From Seminavis robusta (lineage: Eukaryota > Bacillariophyta > Bacillariophyceae > Naviculales > Naviculaceae): a stretch of 40,955 bases of DNA. Position 1 is the stretch's first letter. Each line of letters begins with the position of its first letter. Under the pieces are notes generated by a model. The model saw only the letters and a list, made by a program, of their open reading frames with translations, made no database searches and was not told where the DNA came from. Made by a program: the position numbers and the translations under genes. The stretch is from contig CAICTM010000976.1 of NCBI GenBank assembly GCA_903772945.1, positions 1 through 40,955 on the forward strand, written 5' to 3'. Positions 20,665 to 30,003 of this stretch are shown here, piece after piece.

Positions 20665-21783
20665 AAACAAAATGACACAACCTACCTAGAGCTGAGAAGA
20701 AAGCATATTTTGAAAGCACACAGCACAATTCGCCAGTTCATCACAACACGCCGAAAGAGAAACCACAAAAGCCCTGCCTGGCAATCACCTTTGTTGTTGT
20801 TGCATGTTGTTGTATCGATCTGTCTGACTGACTGACTGTGCCAATGAACAAGCAATGCATACCAAAAGATACGTGCATGACTTTGTTTTTTATTAAAATA
20901 AAAAGATGTATTCTATTTGAAAGAGAGCCACGTATTACTTTATAGGCTGTGTTATTGCGAGAACGTTTAGCCTCCAGCTGAATTGACTGACAAGCTGATC
21001 CTGGTTTTGTCACGCCCGTTTTCCACAGCATGCATCCATCCATGCATGGCTGCATGGGCAGACAAATCATTCTTCAGCCACTCAGTTATGCTCTTCGTTT
21101 CTAGATTTCTAGCTAGCTGGCCTTGTCTCCACTTGACCCGGCCGACTAATGGGCCCGGGCCTTTCTTCCGGTCCAGGGCTAGCTAGCCATAGATAGATCA
21201 GATCAGAACATCTTTTTTATTTCGTCTCCCGGAGACGATTTGCTTTTAGGGGTAAGGGTACTGATGGGGAGTGGAGGTTTGAATTATACCCCGCGTGCAT
21301 TACTTAGAGGCCTCTGTAGAAGTCTACGTATTCGACTAGTATTGTATTGACGGGATACAGTCAACGCATGTACATGCACATGAAAGTCGCCTTGCGTTCT
21401 TCACATTTTTCGCATGAATGAGGGATCCGTTTCGGGGCGAAGCAGAGAAAGGGATGAGCGCGCGGAGCGCGCGAATACCGGTACTGTTTCAATAAAGCGA
21501 GTTAGGTGTTGGTAATAAAAGATTTATGGAAACGGAGACGAGCCAGGAGGCATATGAATCTTGTGTTTTCACACCAGATGTGCCCCCCCCTCCATGAATC
21601 TCCAATCCCCGTATCTTCTCTCTTCAGAGAGATTAGAGGAGAAACACAAAAGAGCTGATTATTAAGAGGTTACTATGGCTGAGAGTGGATGCCAGGGGTG
21701 GAGTGCAGCAGGGCAGGAGGAGGAAAGCAAAAGAGTTGAGCGTGCCATCAAGTTGAGCTCAGATCAACGGATGTCACTCATCA
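20665..21783. other. Gene-free region after the CRAL-TRIO gene
   Basis: No gene recognised. AATAAA-like A-rich sequence at about 20890-20905 (TTATTAAAATAAAAAG) may serve as the polyadenylation region of the preceding gene. Copy 2 of the dispersed 33-bp sequence lies at 21528-21560. A GAGCGCGCGGAGCGCGCGAA stretch at 21456-21475 is strongly GC-rich. Confidence 0.5.
21528..21560 (+). repeat. Copy 2 of the 33-bp dispersed sequence
   Basis: Matches 2208-2240 at 31 of 33 bases (differences C/G and G/A). It begins GGAAACGGAGACGAGCCAGG. Flanking bases do not match, apart from the T immediately before it, so this is a discrete conserved block and not part of a long duplication. Confidence 0.75.
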
Positions 21784-22068
21784 GGAAGGCACCAGGTTTT
21801 ACCCTCTTCGCCAAAAAAGTCGCGGTAAAAGTCGCGGTATAGTCGTGCGCGACTTTCAGTTCGAACCAAATAGTCGCGATATAGTCGCGGTAAAGTCGCG
21901 GTAAAATACTAGTTATTTACAAGAAAAGTCGTCCTAAAGTCGTTCTAAAGTCGCGAAAGTTGTTCTAGTCGCGGTGAAAAGTCGCGATAAAGTCGCGGTG
22001 CGCGACTTTAGAACGACTTTCGCGACTTTAGAACGACTATTGACTATTGAGAGAACCTGGTGCCTTCC
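21784..22068. mobile_element. Foldback/MITE-like element of GTCGCGATAAA units
   Basis: The ends are a perfect 15-bp inverted repeat: GGAAGGCACCAGGTT at 21784-21798 and AACCTGGTGCCTTCC at 22054-22068. The inside is built almost entirely of 10-12-bp units such as GTCGCGGTAAA, GTCGCGATATA and GTCGTTCTAAA. A large internal inverted repeat pairs 21938-21973 with 22001-22038. There is no coding capacity and no clear target duplication. The structure resembles a foldback or MITE-type non-autonomous element. Confidence 0.7.
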
Positions 22069-22272
22069 AGGGTTAGCGTATGGTACCGGTTCTGGTAAAA
22101 AATGGCCTCGTTTTCGGACATTGAGTCTTGGGTCCTCTAAACAATGTTGGCCACTTTTCGTAAATTTGTCGAGCACCTCTCATTTTTTCGTCCGCTCTCG
22201 GATCATCACCCTCTTCCTTCCAAAGGCAACATCAAAACCCGTCGTGCTTGTGCAAGAACACATAGGAAGAGG

Positions 22273-24672
22273 ATGAGAGTCACTGCTGTGTTTCTGCTCT
22301 TGTTTTTGACCCCACTGGTTGCAGGGGGTGCCTGCACTGGGGATGGACAGCCTTGCGAAACGGTGATCGAGGCTGTGACATGCACAGAGGTGGATTCCAC
22401 CGATGCATCCTGCACTGCCGCCACCAGGACCTGTGAGACTGTCTGCGAGAGAGTGAACACTCCTGGTTACGACTCTCCATGTTGGTGTAATACCGAGTTC
22501 AAGGGATGCACGGGTGCGAACTGTGACTATGAAGTTTCTTGTGTTGGTGAAACAACTACTGTCAACTGTGGCGATTTTGACAATGCCATCCACTGCTCTG
22601 TGACCCGCGGCTGTAAATGGGACGAATCTCCGTTGGTGACCCCACAACCACCACTGACACACCACCTGCGACCTCGGTCACAAACACAAGTACGGATGAC
22701 TACAAGACGTACTTGGTAGATCATGGTGTCTCGAATGCAGAGGATTTCCTAGATGAAGAGTATCCTCAATCCAGAGCCCTGCAATTCATTGCAATAGACG
22801 ATGGCCTCAACTTGCAAGTCCCAGATGGTGACCTGGATACCCCAGAGGGCTATGAATTTGTCAGTCGATATGCCTTTGCCGTGCTCTACTACGCCACAAA
22901 TGGACCAAAATATTGGATATATCAACTCAATTTCTTGTCTCCCACCTCGGCATGTTATTGGTATTCAATTTTCCAATATATAGACACATCGACAGAATTG
23001 AGAGGAGTGTTTTGTGATCAGACTAGTGGTGATCCTGTCGCTCTGTTTCTTAGTAAGGTTATAAGTGTGAACGAACGGTGGCTTGTTTTGGTTTCGTCTA
23101 ATCTAACAACCTTTTCCACCCCACTGACAGCCCAGCAGACTTTGAAAGGAACACTTCCAGCTGAACTTGCTTTTGTGACCACTCTGACAAACATAGACCT
23201 GGACTATAATCGTATCGGAGGTTCTATTCCAGAATCCTATCAAGGGCTCACGAGTTTGATCAATGTCTTTGCAGGTAACAACAACCTTGTAGGAACTTTC
23301 CCAGCATGATTGCAGACCTTGAAGGATTGAAGAATATCAACTTGTCTACAAACTACATGACTGGGTCTTTGCCCACTTCCCTTGGTGAGCTGGAGAACAT
23401 TGAAGGGCTGGCACTTGATAACAACCTGTTCTTTGGGAACATTCAAGATGCCTTTGATACCTCGAACAGAGCTGGACTAGGCAAACTCCAACAGTTCTAC
23501 ATTGAAAACAATCAATTCACTGGTGTTCTTGGCCCCAATTTCATGATGAACTTGACAAATTTGCAGTTCTTGGATGTATCAGACAATTATTTCAATGGTG
23601 CAGTTGATGATTATCTATTTGAACTACCTCTGTTACCTTCACGACAATCAATTGACACTCTTCCTGATCAGCTCCCGGACAATGAGAATTTGACTCTCTT
23701 GGCATTACAAAAGTGCAACTTCTCCGGCCAGCCCATTCCACCTTCCATTACCAACCTTAGTGCCCTCAAGCACCTGGATCTATCCCAGAACAAGCTGACG
23801 GGTGAAATCACATCAAGCATTGGCAACATGCCAAATCTATCTTATCTATTCTTGGCTCAAAATAACTTTGTGCGCAATGGCATTCCATCCTGGATTGAAG
23901 ACCTGACAAACTTGGAAGAGCTCTCTTTAAAGTCAACCCAACGGACTGGGAACATTCCAAGCTGCCTTGGAAGCTTGACGGATCTTGTTCTGCTGGATCT
24001 CGACAACAACAATCTTGTGGGCAATATACCTCCTCAGCTAGGAAATCTAGAGGACTTGCAGCTTTTGATGCTGAACAGAAACAATCTCACAAGTGTGATC
24101 CCTCACTCTTTTTCCAATTTGACGAACCTGAGTGAGTGGTAACGATCTTCATGATGCCGCTGTGGAACAGAAAATGGACACAACACCCTTCTCACCCTGT
24201 CCATCAACACCAATCCCGTGTGTCTGCCAGCTGTATTGTTTTTGGATGCTAACAATGACATCCAAGGAGACCTTGACGAACTGTTCTGTTCAAATCCACC
24301 TTTTGAGTCGTCGTCCGGGCCTGTGATTGTAGCATCTTGCGATATATGTGATAATGCTTCCATGAACTGTTGCACTTTGTGCTGTGAGGGAACATCAGAG
24401 TGTAACCCAGGAATCCATGTGCCCGGTAAGAATCCTTGTCTGCTCTTCAAGTTCATCTTTTGGTTGTATCACCTCCCAGGCAAGTTCTCCTTACGTTATG
24501 GCTGCCCGAAACTGCCTTGCATTCGCATGTAACCTCTCCAGATCTTGATCCGATTTGGCAGCTGGCTTACAACAGGGAGTTCTTTTCTTACAACAGAGAG
24601 GACTTTTTGAACAAAGATAGGGACACAACCGCGGCGGCAGATGCATCAAAAACTGCAGACTGGATACCTTGA
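22273..24672 (+). pseudogene. Decayed secreted leucine-rich-repeat protein gene
   Basis: A signal peptide (MRVTAVFLLLFLTPLVAGG, Met at 22273) is followed by a Cys-rich region, then the frame breaks near 22620-22640. A spacer (DDYKTYLVDHGVSNAEDF) leads to LRRs of the plant-like type (LTNIDLDYNRIGGSIPESYQGL). A 78-bp GT-AG intron fits 23053-23130. A further break at about 23300 (FPA stop versus MIADLEGLKNINLS) looks like loss of one C. LRRs then run to about 24130 (LKHLDLSQNKLTGEITSSIG, and others). More breaks follow near 24130 and 24180, then a Cys-rich cap (CDICDNASMNCCTLCCEG) and DPIWQLAYNREFFSYNREDFL in another frame. The family is common in diatoms as secreted or membrane LRR proteins. 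At least four frame breaks mean no intact product. Confidence 0.75.
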
Positions 24673-25293
24673 TCCAGCTCTGTATCAAAAGGACGTACAT
24701 TATCGACTCGACTCTATCCTACCGGTTGGCATAATCTTACTACTAATAGTAGGCAAACGAAGCTCTACAAGGGTCCAGGTGGGATGCGAGCCAGGTCTTC
24801 AAACATTCCAGATGTTGCAACATCGTTTTTGCAAAACCACCAAAATGTAGCGGGATCATCGTACTGATACAAATAAATAAATATCGTACTGATACTGGTT
24901 TTGGCAGCATCTTAGGTGGACGACGGCTCCGCATTTTATCCGACCGGTGAGAAGGAGTCTAGATAGATCCAGTTTCGGGTCACGAGCTATCTTTGTATGT
25001 ACGAGGCAAGGACTGTGCGGCCAAGTTGCGAATCTCGCATCGATAACCTGCTGCTACTGTGTGTGTTTTCCGATTGAAGCAGCAGTCCGGGATATCTTCG
25101 TGCGTCCAGTTTTGACTGCCCTGGCTGACGGCGTTTCCATGAAGGAGTTCATCGAATCTCACAGAGCAAGAATGGCCGCTCCGAGCACGGGAATTGTACC
25201 GTACTGATGCCGAGAAACGAGTCGAGTCGACTGGCTTCACAGCGGACTTGACAGCGGCAACGAGTCGTGTAGTCAGCCTTTGTAGATGAAACC

Positions 25294-25334
25294 GTAGAAA
25301 AAGAAGCCAACAAGGGATGTACCGGTGATCCTGC
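25294..25334 (+). repeat. Diverged direct repeat, copy A
   Basis: This 41-base stretch matches 25752-25792 at 36 of 41 positions without gaps. Both end CCGGTGATCCTGC. A further partial match (CCTCTTCCTGGCC near 25458 versus CCTCTTTCTGGCC near 25800) suggests a local duplication with later deletions. Confidence 0.7.
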
Positions 25335-25641
25335 AGGGGAGTTTCATGTTTTGCGATTGCCACCGTGCTGTCTCTTCGTCGTTTTGAATAGCTTTGCCGC
25401 TGTGATCGCTACCATCCAACTCATGGCTTGCTCGTCAAAACGGAGCCGCCATGAACTCCTCTTCCTGGCCTTTTGTACATGAAAAGGTCTCTGCATGGTT
25501 GTTTTCTAGAGATGATACATGTAGGGAACAGACAATAGTGCGGCTGTTTCAAGGCTTCCAAGTAGAGCGTACGGTATTACCGGTCTAGGAAAAGCTGTTC
25601 AGAAGGTACGATACTGTACGGTGCGGTAAAAAAGTTCATCC

Positions 25642-25690
25642 TCACTCGCAGGGATTTGAACGGCACCTTGGTTCAAATCCCTGCGAGTGA
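25642..25690. repeat. Perfect 20-bp inverted repeat with 9-nt loop
   Basis: The left arm TCACTCGCAGGGATTTGAAC (25642-25661) is the exact reverse complement of GTTCAAATCCCTGCGAGTGA (25671-25690), with loop GGCACCTTG. Each arm contains GGTTCAAATCC-like sequence, which matches the tRNA T-arm (B box) consensus. An outer 8-bp pair, GGTGCGGT (25620-25627) and ACCGCACC (25713-25720), encloses it. This is too short for a tRNA. Confidence 0.8.
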
Positions 25691-25751
25691 TGGTTTAACT
25701 CAAATCCCTCGGACCGCACCCCCCTGAACGCGAAAATTAGAGGAAGCCATT

Positions 25752-25792
25752 GTAGAAGATGAAGCCAAGAAGGGATCTTCCGGTGATCCTGC
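25752..25792 (+). repeat. Diverged direct repeat, copy B
   Basis: Partner of 25294-25334 (36 of 41 bases). This copy lies just upstream of the open frame of the zinc-finger gene. Confidence 0.7.
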
Positions 25793-26058
25793 GGTCGCAT
25801 CCTCTTTCTGGCCCCTTGCTGAGATGCTTTATGTGCGCCTCGAAGAAGGAAGCTGCTCGATCACCCACCAAACTCAACTCCTGCGTCGTGACTCGACTCG
25901 ACTCCACTCACTCTTCCTCGTGCGTGACATCCGTCGGCAGCATTTTGTCAAGGACGAGATCATTCTTTGCAATTTTCCCAACGACACAAAACCGTCTTGG
26001 TCACTCGCGACTTTGTCTCTGCAGTGGTTCATCCCTGTTGTCCAACTCACAGTTTGTC

Positions 26059-27447
26059 ATGGAGCCCCCTCCCACTCCTCTCTCTGTCCTTTTGCAGGCT
26101 GCTGGAGGAGAGCAGTACATGGTGTACGGAGATGCTCTCAAGAGTGATGCGATTGATGATGGTGAGACCTTTTTGGAGTTTGACACTCCAACATTGAAGA
26201 AGGATTTTGGCATCAAACTTGGTCATGTCAAGAAAATCAAGAGAGCCGCTAGGCAAGAAATCCAGTCTGGACCAAGCAAGGTTCCTCGACTTCCTCCGGC
26301 GCAAGCAGCGGCGGTCCCATCTCTGGCGACGGTCCCATCTTTGGCGACGAAAGTGCTTTTTCCTCGGCTTTCTCCGACGCAAGCAGCGACGGTCCCATCT
26401 CTCACGACAACAGCACTTCTCCCTTTGACACAAGCACCTGCAGTCGCCTCCGTCGCGACGGAAACGCTTCCTCCTCCGACACGAGAAAATGCACTCTCCT
26501 CCGTCGCGACACCCACAGTCGCCTCCAGCGCGACAGCAGCACTTCCTCCTCCGACACAAGATGATCAATTCATCATGAAGGCAGACTTGGAGAAAATCGT
26601 GATGTCTGTTACGACTATTGGTGCTGCTATGGCTACTTTGATGGAGAACCAGAAACCCAAGGAGCTCAAAGAGATTGACAGAAAAGTGGCTGGAAAATTC
26701 AAGGAAATCCACCAACAGATTGCTATTGAATCTCAGAAGACCCTCTGTGCTGGGACACTGGAAAAGTACCATGAGGTCAAGAATTTCTATGAGACCTCAC
26801 TTCATGGCAACTGGACAGATGATGCACCAGACACCATTGCCGAAACCTTCCTTACTTGGTGTTTGAGAGACGCAAGGGATTTGAAAGCTTCCACAAAACG
26901 AGCCAAGCTACACGCAGTCAAATGCCTCCTCCAGCAGGAAAACCGGAGTCTATCCAATGAAGGTGCCAAGACGATGCAAGATGCAATCCGACTCTTTCGG
27001 AAATTGGAAACTCGTGACCAGAACGGACGGCAAGATGTCATTGACAACCTGCATGAGCTCGATACTGCGACATACAATTTTGTGGTGCAGACTTGTCCCA
27101 GCAGTCGTGCCCTGCCAAAAGAAGCTTCATTTCCTGCTTCGTCTTCATCGAAGAAAGCCTCCACGAAATTCCCTTGTCCTCACACCGACTGCGACCATGG
27201 ATACAAGCACAAGCGAAGTCTCACTCAACATTTGCGAATGGTGCACTCCAAGGAGCTCTCTACCGGCACTACTGGCATTGCAACGGCAGACAATTGCAGC
27301 AGTTCGGAGGCTGCCAAGGCAACAGCAGAGGCAACCAAGTCCACGAAGCCCGTGAGTCGTAGCAGTTCGAAGGCCGCGAAACGAATCTGCTACAGCGATG
27401 ATGATGATGATGATGATGATAGCGTCCATACTGCCCAGCGGGAATGA
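26059..27447 (+). CDS. SAM-like domain and C2H2 zinc-finger protein
   Basis: An intronless protein of 462 residues from Met at 26059 (MEPPPTPLSVLLQAAGGEQYM). Residues about 8-60 resemble a sterile alpha motif: LLQAAGGEQYMVYGDAL, IDDGETFLEF, LKKDFGIKLGHVKKIKRAA. SAM domains mediate protein-protein self-assembly. Residues 80-170 are Pro/Ala/Thr/Ser-rich with internal repeats (VPSLAT, ALPPPTQ). A helical middle region follows (ADLEKIVMSVTTIGAAM onward). Near residue 374 one C2H2 finger is clear: C-x4-C-x12-H-x4-H in FPCPHTDCDHGYKHKRSLTQ and on. The tail is Ser/Lys-rich with eight Asp. A nuclear DNA-binding or scaffold role is inferred. The frame is open for 100 codons before this Met, but those residues look non-coding, so I chose the internal start. 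Confidence 0.7.
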   Translation: MEPPPTPLSVLLQAAGGEQYMVYGDALKSDAIDDGETFLEFDTPTLKKDFGIKLGHVKKIKRAARQEIQSGPSKVPRLPPAQAAAVPSLATVPSLATKVLFPRLSPTQAATVPSLTTTALLPLTQAPAVASVATETLPPPTRENALSSVATPTVASSATAALPPPTQDDQFIMKADLEKIVMSVTTIGAAMATLMENQKPKELKEIDRKVAGKFKEIHQQIAIESQKTLCAGTLEKYHEVKNFYETSLHGNWTDDAPDTIAETFLTWCLRDARDLKASTKRAKLHAVKCLLQQENRSLSNEGAKTMQDAIRLFRKLETRDQNGRQDVIDNLHELDTATYNFVVQTCPSSRALPKEASFPASSSSKKASTKFPCPHTDCDHGYKHKRSLTQHLRMVHSKELSTGTTGIATADNCSSSEAAKATAEATKSTKPVSRSSSKAAKRICYSDDDDDDDDSVHTAQRE

Positions 27448-28141
27448 AGGATCGAGGATGAATCTGGCGCCATGGCGATTGTGGATGACATGACTGATGA
27501 ATCGAAGAAAGTCCTGCTTTGACCAGAGCCAAGAAGAGGCAAGCAGAAAAACTCGAACACAGGCGGGCTAAGTGCAGTACCGGTACGGTAGGCACTTACA
27601 TGCAGTTACGGTTGTGTGCGTGAAGAATGACAAATTAACTTGACCGAAACAAAAAATCACCTATGGTACCTAGCTAGTAGAAAAGGATAATCGGTATCTG
27701 GTTTGGAACCAGTTCAGCTTTATTTAGTGCCTCAAAGTGAAATGGTTAGAGTTCTTTGAGGGTTGGTTGGCATTCTTGTTGCTAACTGTTGCGAGGCTCG
27801 CGAGTCTTTGACATACCCTCTAGCTAGCTAGTAGAGGGTTTGCTGAGCGCTTTGAGGCATGCATAAAATTACCTCGGCAGTCTATCTGCCTGAGCCCTCA
27901 CCCCCTTTTTTGGTATTTCCTGTTTCCTGCTTCCTGTTTAATTCCTGTTTCCTGTTTCCTGTTCCGGTGAAGCCAAAATATAGGGATAGAGATAGGCACA
28001 AGCCAACTCTACAAATTTAGGGGTACAGTCGTAGGAATAAATCATGATTATTCAAGGTTAGTGCACTCAACACAATAAGCCAGCAGAAGCTAGAAAAATT
28101 ACAGGTACGTACGGGCGTGACAGCTGTAAAATTATGGTTAG

Positions 28142-28185
28142 CGGGCGGCAACACACGACGAAGTCGGGTGTTGTCGCCAGGGCTA
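28142..28185. repeat. 44-bp hairpin repeat, copy 1
   Basis: Identical over 44 bases to 28225-28268 (83-bp period). Bases 28144-28178 fold into a 16-bp stem with a GAA loop (GGCGGCAACACACGAC pairing with GTCGGGTGTTGTCGCC; one G-T pair and one mismatch). It is much more GC-rich than its surroundings. Confidence 0.85.
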
Positions 28186-28224
28186 GCTTACATAAAAAAG
28201 AAGGTTATAATGAAGGAATGATAC

Positions 28225-28268
28225 CGGGCGGCAACACACGACGAAGTCGGGTGTTGTCGCCAGGGCTA
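28225..28268. repeat. 44-bp hairpin repeat, copy 2
   Basis: Exact copy of 28142-28185. The spacer between the copies (28186-28224) is AT-rich and not repeated. The hairpin spans 28227-28261. Confidence 0.85.
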
Positions 28269-28473
28269 CTTTGAAAGAAGGGTGAAATCTCAAACATGTC
28301 ATCATTCTTCTATCTGTCTTTCTGCCGAGGTATCGCAGCTCCCGCTGACTTATTGTGTGGTTATTAGTTTACAGTTGTTCGGGAAGAACTGCAGGATCCA
28401 CAGAATCCCAAAAATTCCCCAGGTAGATGGGGTTTAAAATAAGCTCGAAAAATTAAAAATTTACCCAAAACGT

Positions 28474-28555
28474 TGCATTCGATGGGATTTGAACCCACGA
28501 GTACGAATACATTCGAACTTGAGTCGAACCCCTTAGACCGCTCGGGCACGAATGC
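28474..28555 (-). tRNA. tRNA-Leu (anticodon CAA)
   Basis: The minus strand folds into a complete class II tRNA. The acceptor stem is GCATTCG/CGAATGC (7 bp, perfect). The D arm begins TGCCCGAGCGG (A box). The anticodon stem is TTCGA/TCGAA with loop CTCAAGT, giving anticodon CAA, which reads Leu UUG. A long variable arm follows, then T arm GTGGG-TTCAAAT-CCCAT (B box), with discriminator A. There is no intron. A TTTT run just downstream on the minus strand can terminate RNA polymerase III. Internal A and B boxes are its promoter. Confidence 0.95.
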
Positions 28556-30003
28556 TTTGATATCTGTGCTGAGAAGACATTAGGATTAAGCCAATAGAAA
28601 CCTTACCCAGAATTTTACACAACGCCAAACTATTTCCATTTTTTGATGTCTGGTTAGGCAAGCCAGTCTGGAGTAGTCTTGTTGATTCCAAGGAGGCTAT
28701 GGGCGGACTAGTGTCTATTCACCAGGATATGAAAGCCAGCAGTGATCAACTCGGGATAGGACTACGAGGCATTAAGAGGGACGAACTGTGGGCCTATAAC
28801 CCAGGGCGTTGATGCTTCATAGTTGGGAACCTATCGGGCCCAGATGACTGCCTCTAAGAGTAATGCAGACTGAAAATCGTTTTGGAGTAGGAGTGCCAAG
28901 TCTATAGTTGACCCTGGCATCTGGAAGTTATGGCAAAGGGCTGGTTGGAATAGTTGGTTGAGAGAATCAAATGAAGATGCAAGAAGGGGTGGGGCATACG
29001 ATAGGAACAAAAAATTGACATGCTTGTTAGGAGGATTTGAGCTAGTAGTAGGCCATATACGTAGGCTGGGGTAGTTAGTGGCTGGCAACCGTACTGGGAG
29101 ACTGAATACAAGAGAATGCAAAAGGTGGACCTACTTCCGACCGAATCAAATGCAAGATGCAATGCCTCAAAGATCATCCAGTGAGTTGTTTCACAATGAC
29201 AGCGCAAAAGTGTCTTTTTCATGCGGCGTGACCAGTCCTGAGCATTGGGAAGCTGTTTAGTGGCCCTTGATGGTCAACCCCGCACATCAATTCAGTAGAT
29301 TGCCATACAGAGGGATTTGCAGAAGAACCGAAGAACCTACTAGTAGATCCTCACTGCCTATGAATAGAGGAGGCCTAGCTAGGGATCCAACGTGGTAAAT
29401 GAATGCATTTATTTTAACTAAAGGTGGCGAAGTAGGCCGTATGCCAGGGCAGAGTATCTCTCCTGTTGGTGCTGGTCAAGAATCCGGGTCAGAGGCGGAT
29501 CTCTCTGCGCTCACGCCTCCCTGGTTTGTTCCCATCATGATTGGGCTCGGGCGAGAAGAACGTCCACCAAGCTGGCTCCACTTTCTCATCTGTTGGGATT
29601 GGGATTGACACTCGTTTTTGAGCTCGGGAATTACGATACAGGCTGCACAGCAGAAACTAGACACGAAGGTAGTTAGATCCTTCGCTACCACAAGGACGTA
29701 CGACAGATTATCCAGGGGTGGTTAAGGTGGGGTCACGATTCATGCGGAAGCAGAGTGAACGGAGCTTTTACAATACTGTACAACATCTTGAGGTTCCGAT
29801 GGCAGGGAGCCCAGAAAAGTTGATTGTATCTTTTGGATGACAAGAAGTAATCGTGGAATTGAAGAGACTTTTTGAATCAACCAGAATAACCTCGATCGCC
29901 GAATAACCTGCCGAATACCATCATCAACCACCCCCGACCAGTTGGACAACGTGAATTCAATCCTCCCTTTTACATCGATCGATCGATCGAACCAACTCTC
30001 TCA
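28556..30003. other. 1.4-kb region without a recognised gene
   Basis: Short frames on both strands have no recognisable protein character. A GATC tetranucleotide run lies at 29973-29990, just downstream of the minus-strand gene stop. I see nothing else. Confidence 0.5.

Larger units (their letters stand above)
24673..26058. other. Gene-free region with hairpin and duplicated segment
   Basis: No confident gene. A frame ending at 25207 (AVRDIFVRPVLTALADGVSM, then MKEFIESHRARMAA) looks weakly protein-like but has no recognisable start or family. The region holds a 13-bp direct repeat flanking an AAAT run (24858-24895), a 41-bp diverged direct repeat (25294 and 25752), and a 20-bp hairpin (25642-25690). 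The frame of the next gene stays open upstream to 25759, so part of this may be its 5' UTR. Confidence 0.4.
27448..28473. other. Intergenic region with microsatellite and hairpin repeats
   Basis: No gene. Contains an imperfect TTTCCTG repeat at 27916-27962, a CTAGCTAGCTAG run near 27821, and the two 44-bp hairpin repeats listed separately. The final part lies downstream of the minus-strand tRNA. Confidence 0.5.

Noticed and set aside
24947..25207. Small gene ending MKEFIESHRARMAA
   Set aside because: Only the end looks protein-like. There is no recognisable start or domain and the upstream part has non-coding character.
25642..25690. A tRNA gene, because of GGTTCAAATCC next to a 7-bp acceptor-like stem
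   Set aside because: The arms are only 9 nt apart, with no D arm or anticodon arm. It is a simple hairpin.
28142..28268. CRISPR array from two identical hairpin repeats
   Set aside because: Only two copies, no further spacers, no cas genes and clear nuclear eukaryotic context.
28364..28549. A 61-codon minus-strand frame
   Set aside because: It is largely the translation of the tRNA-Leu gene.
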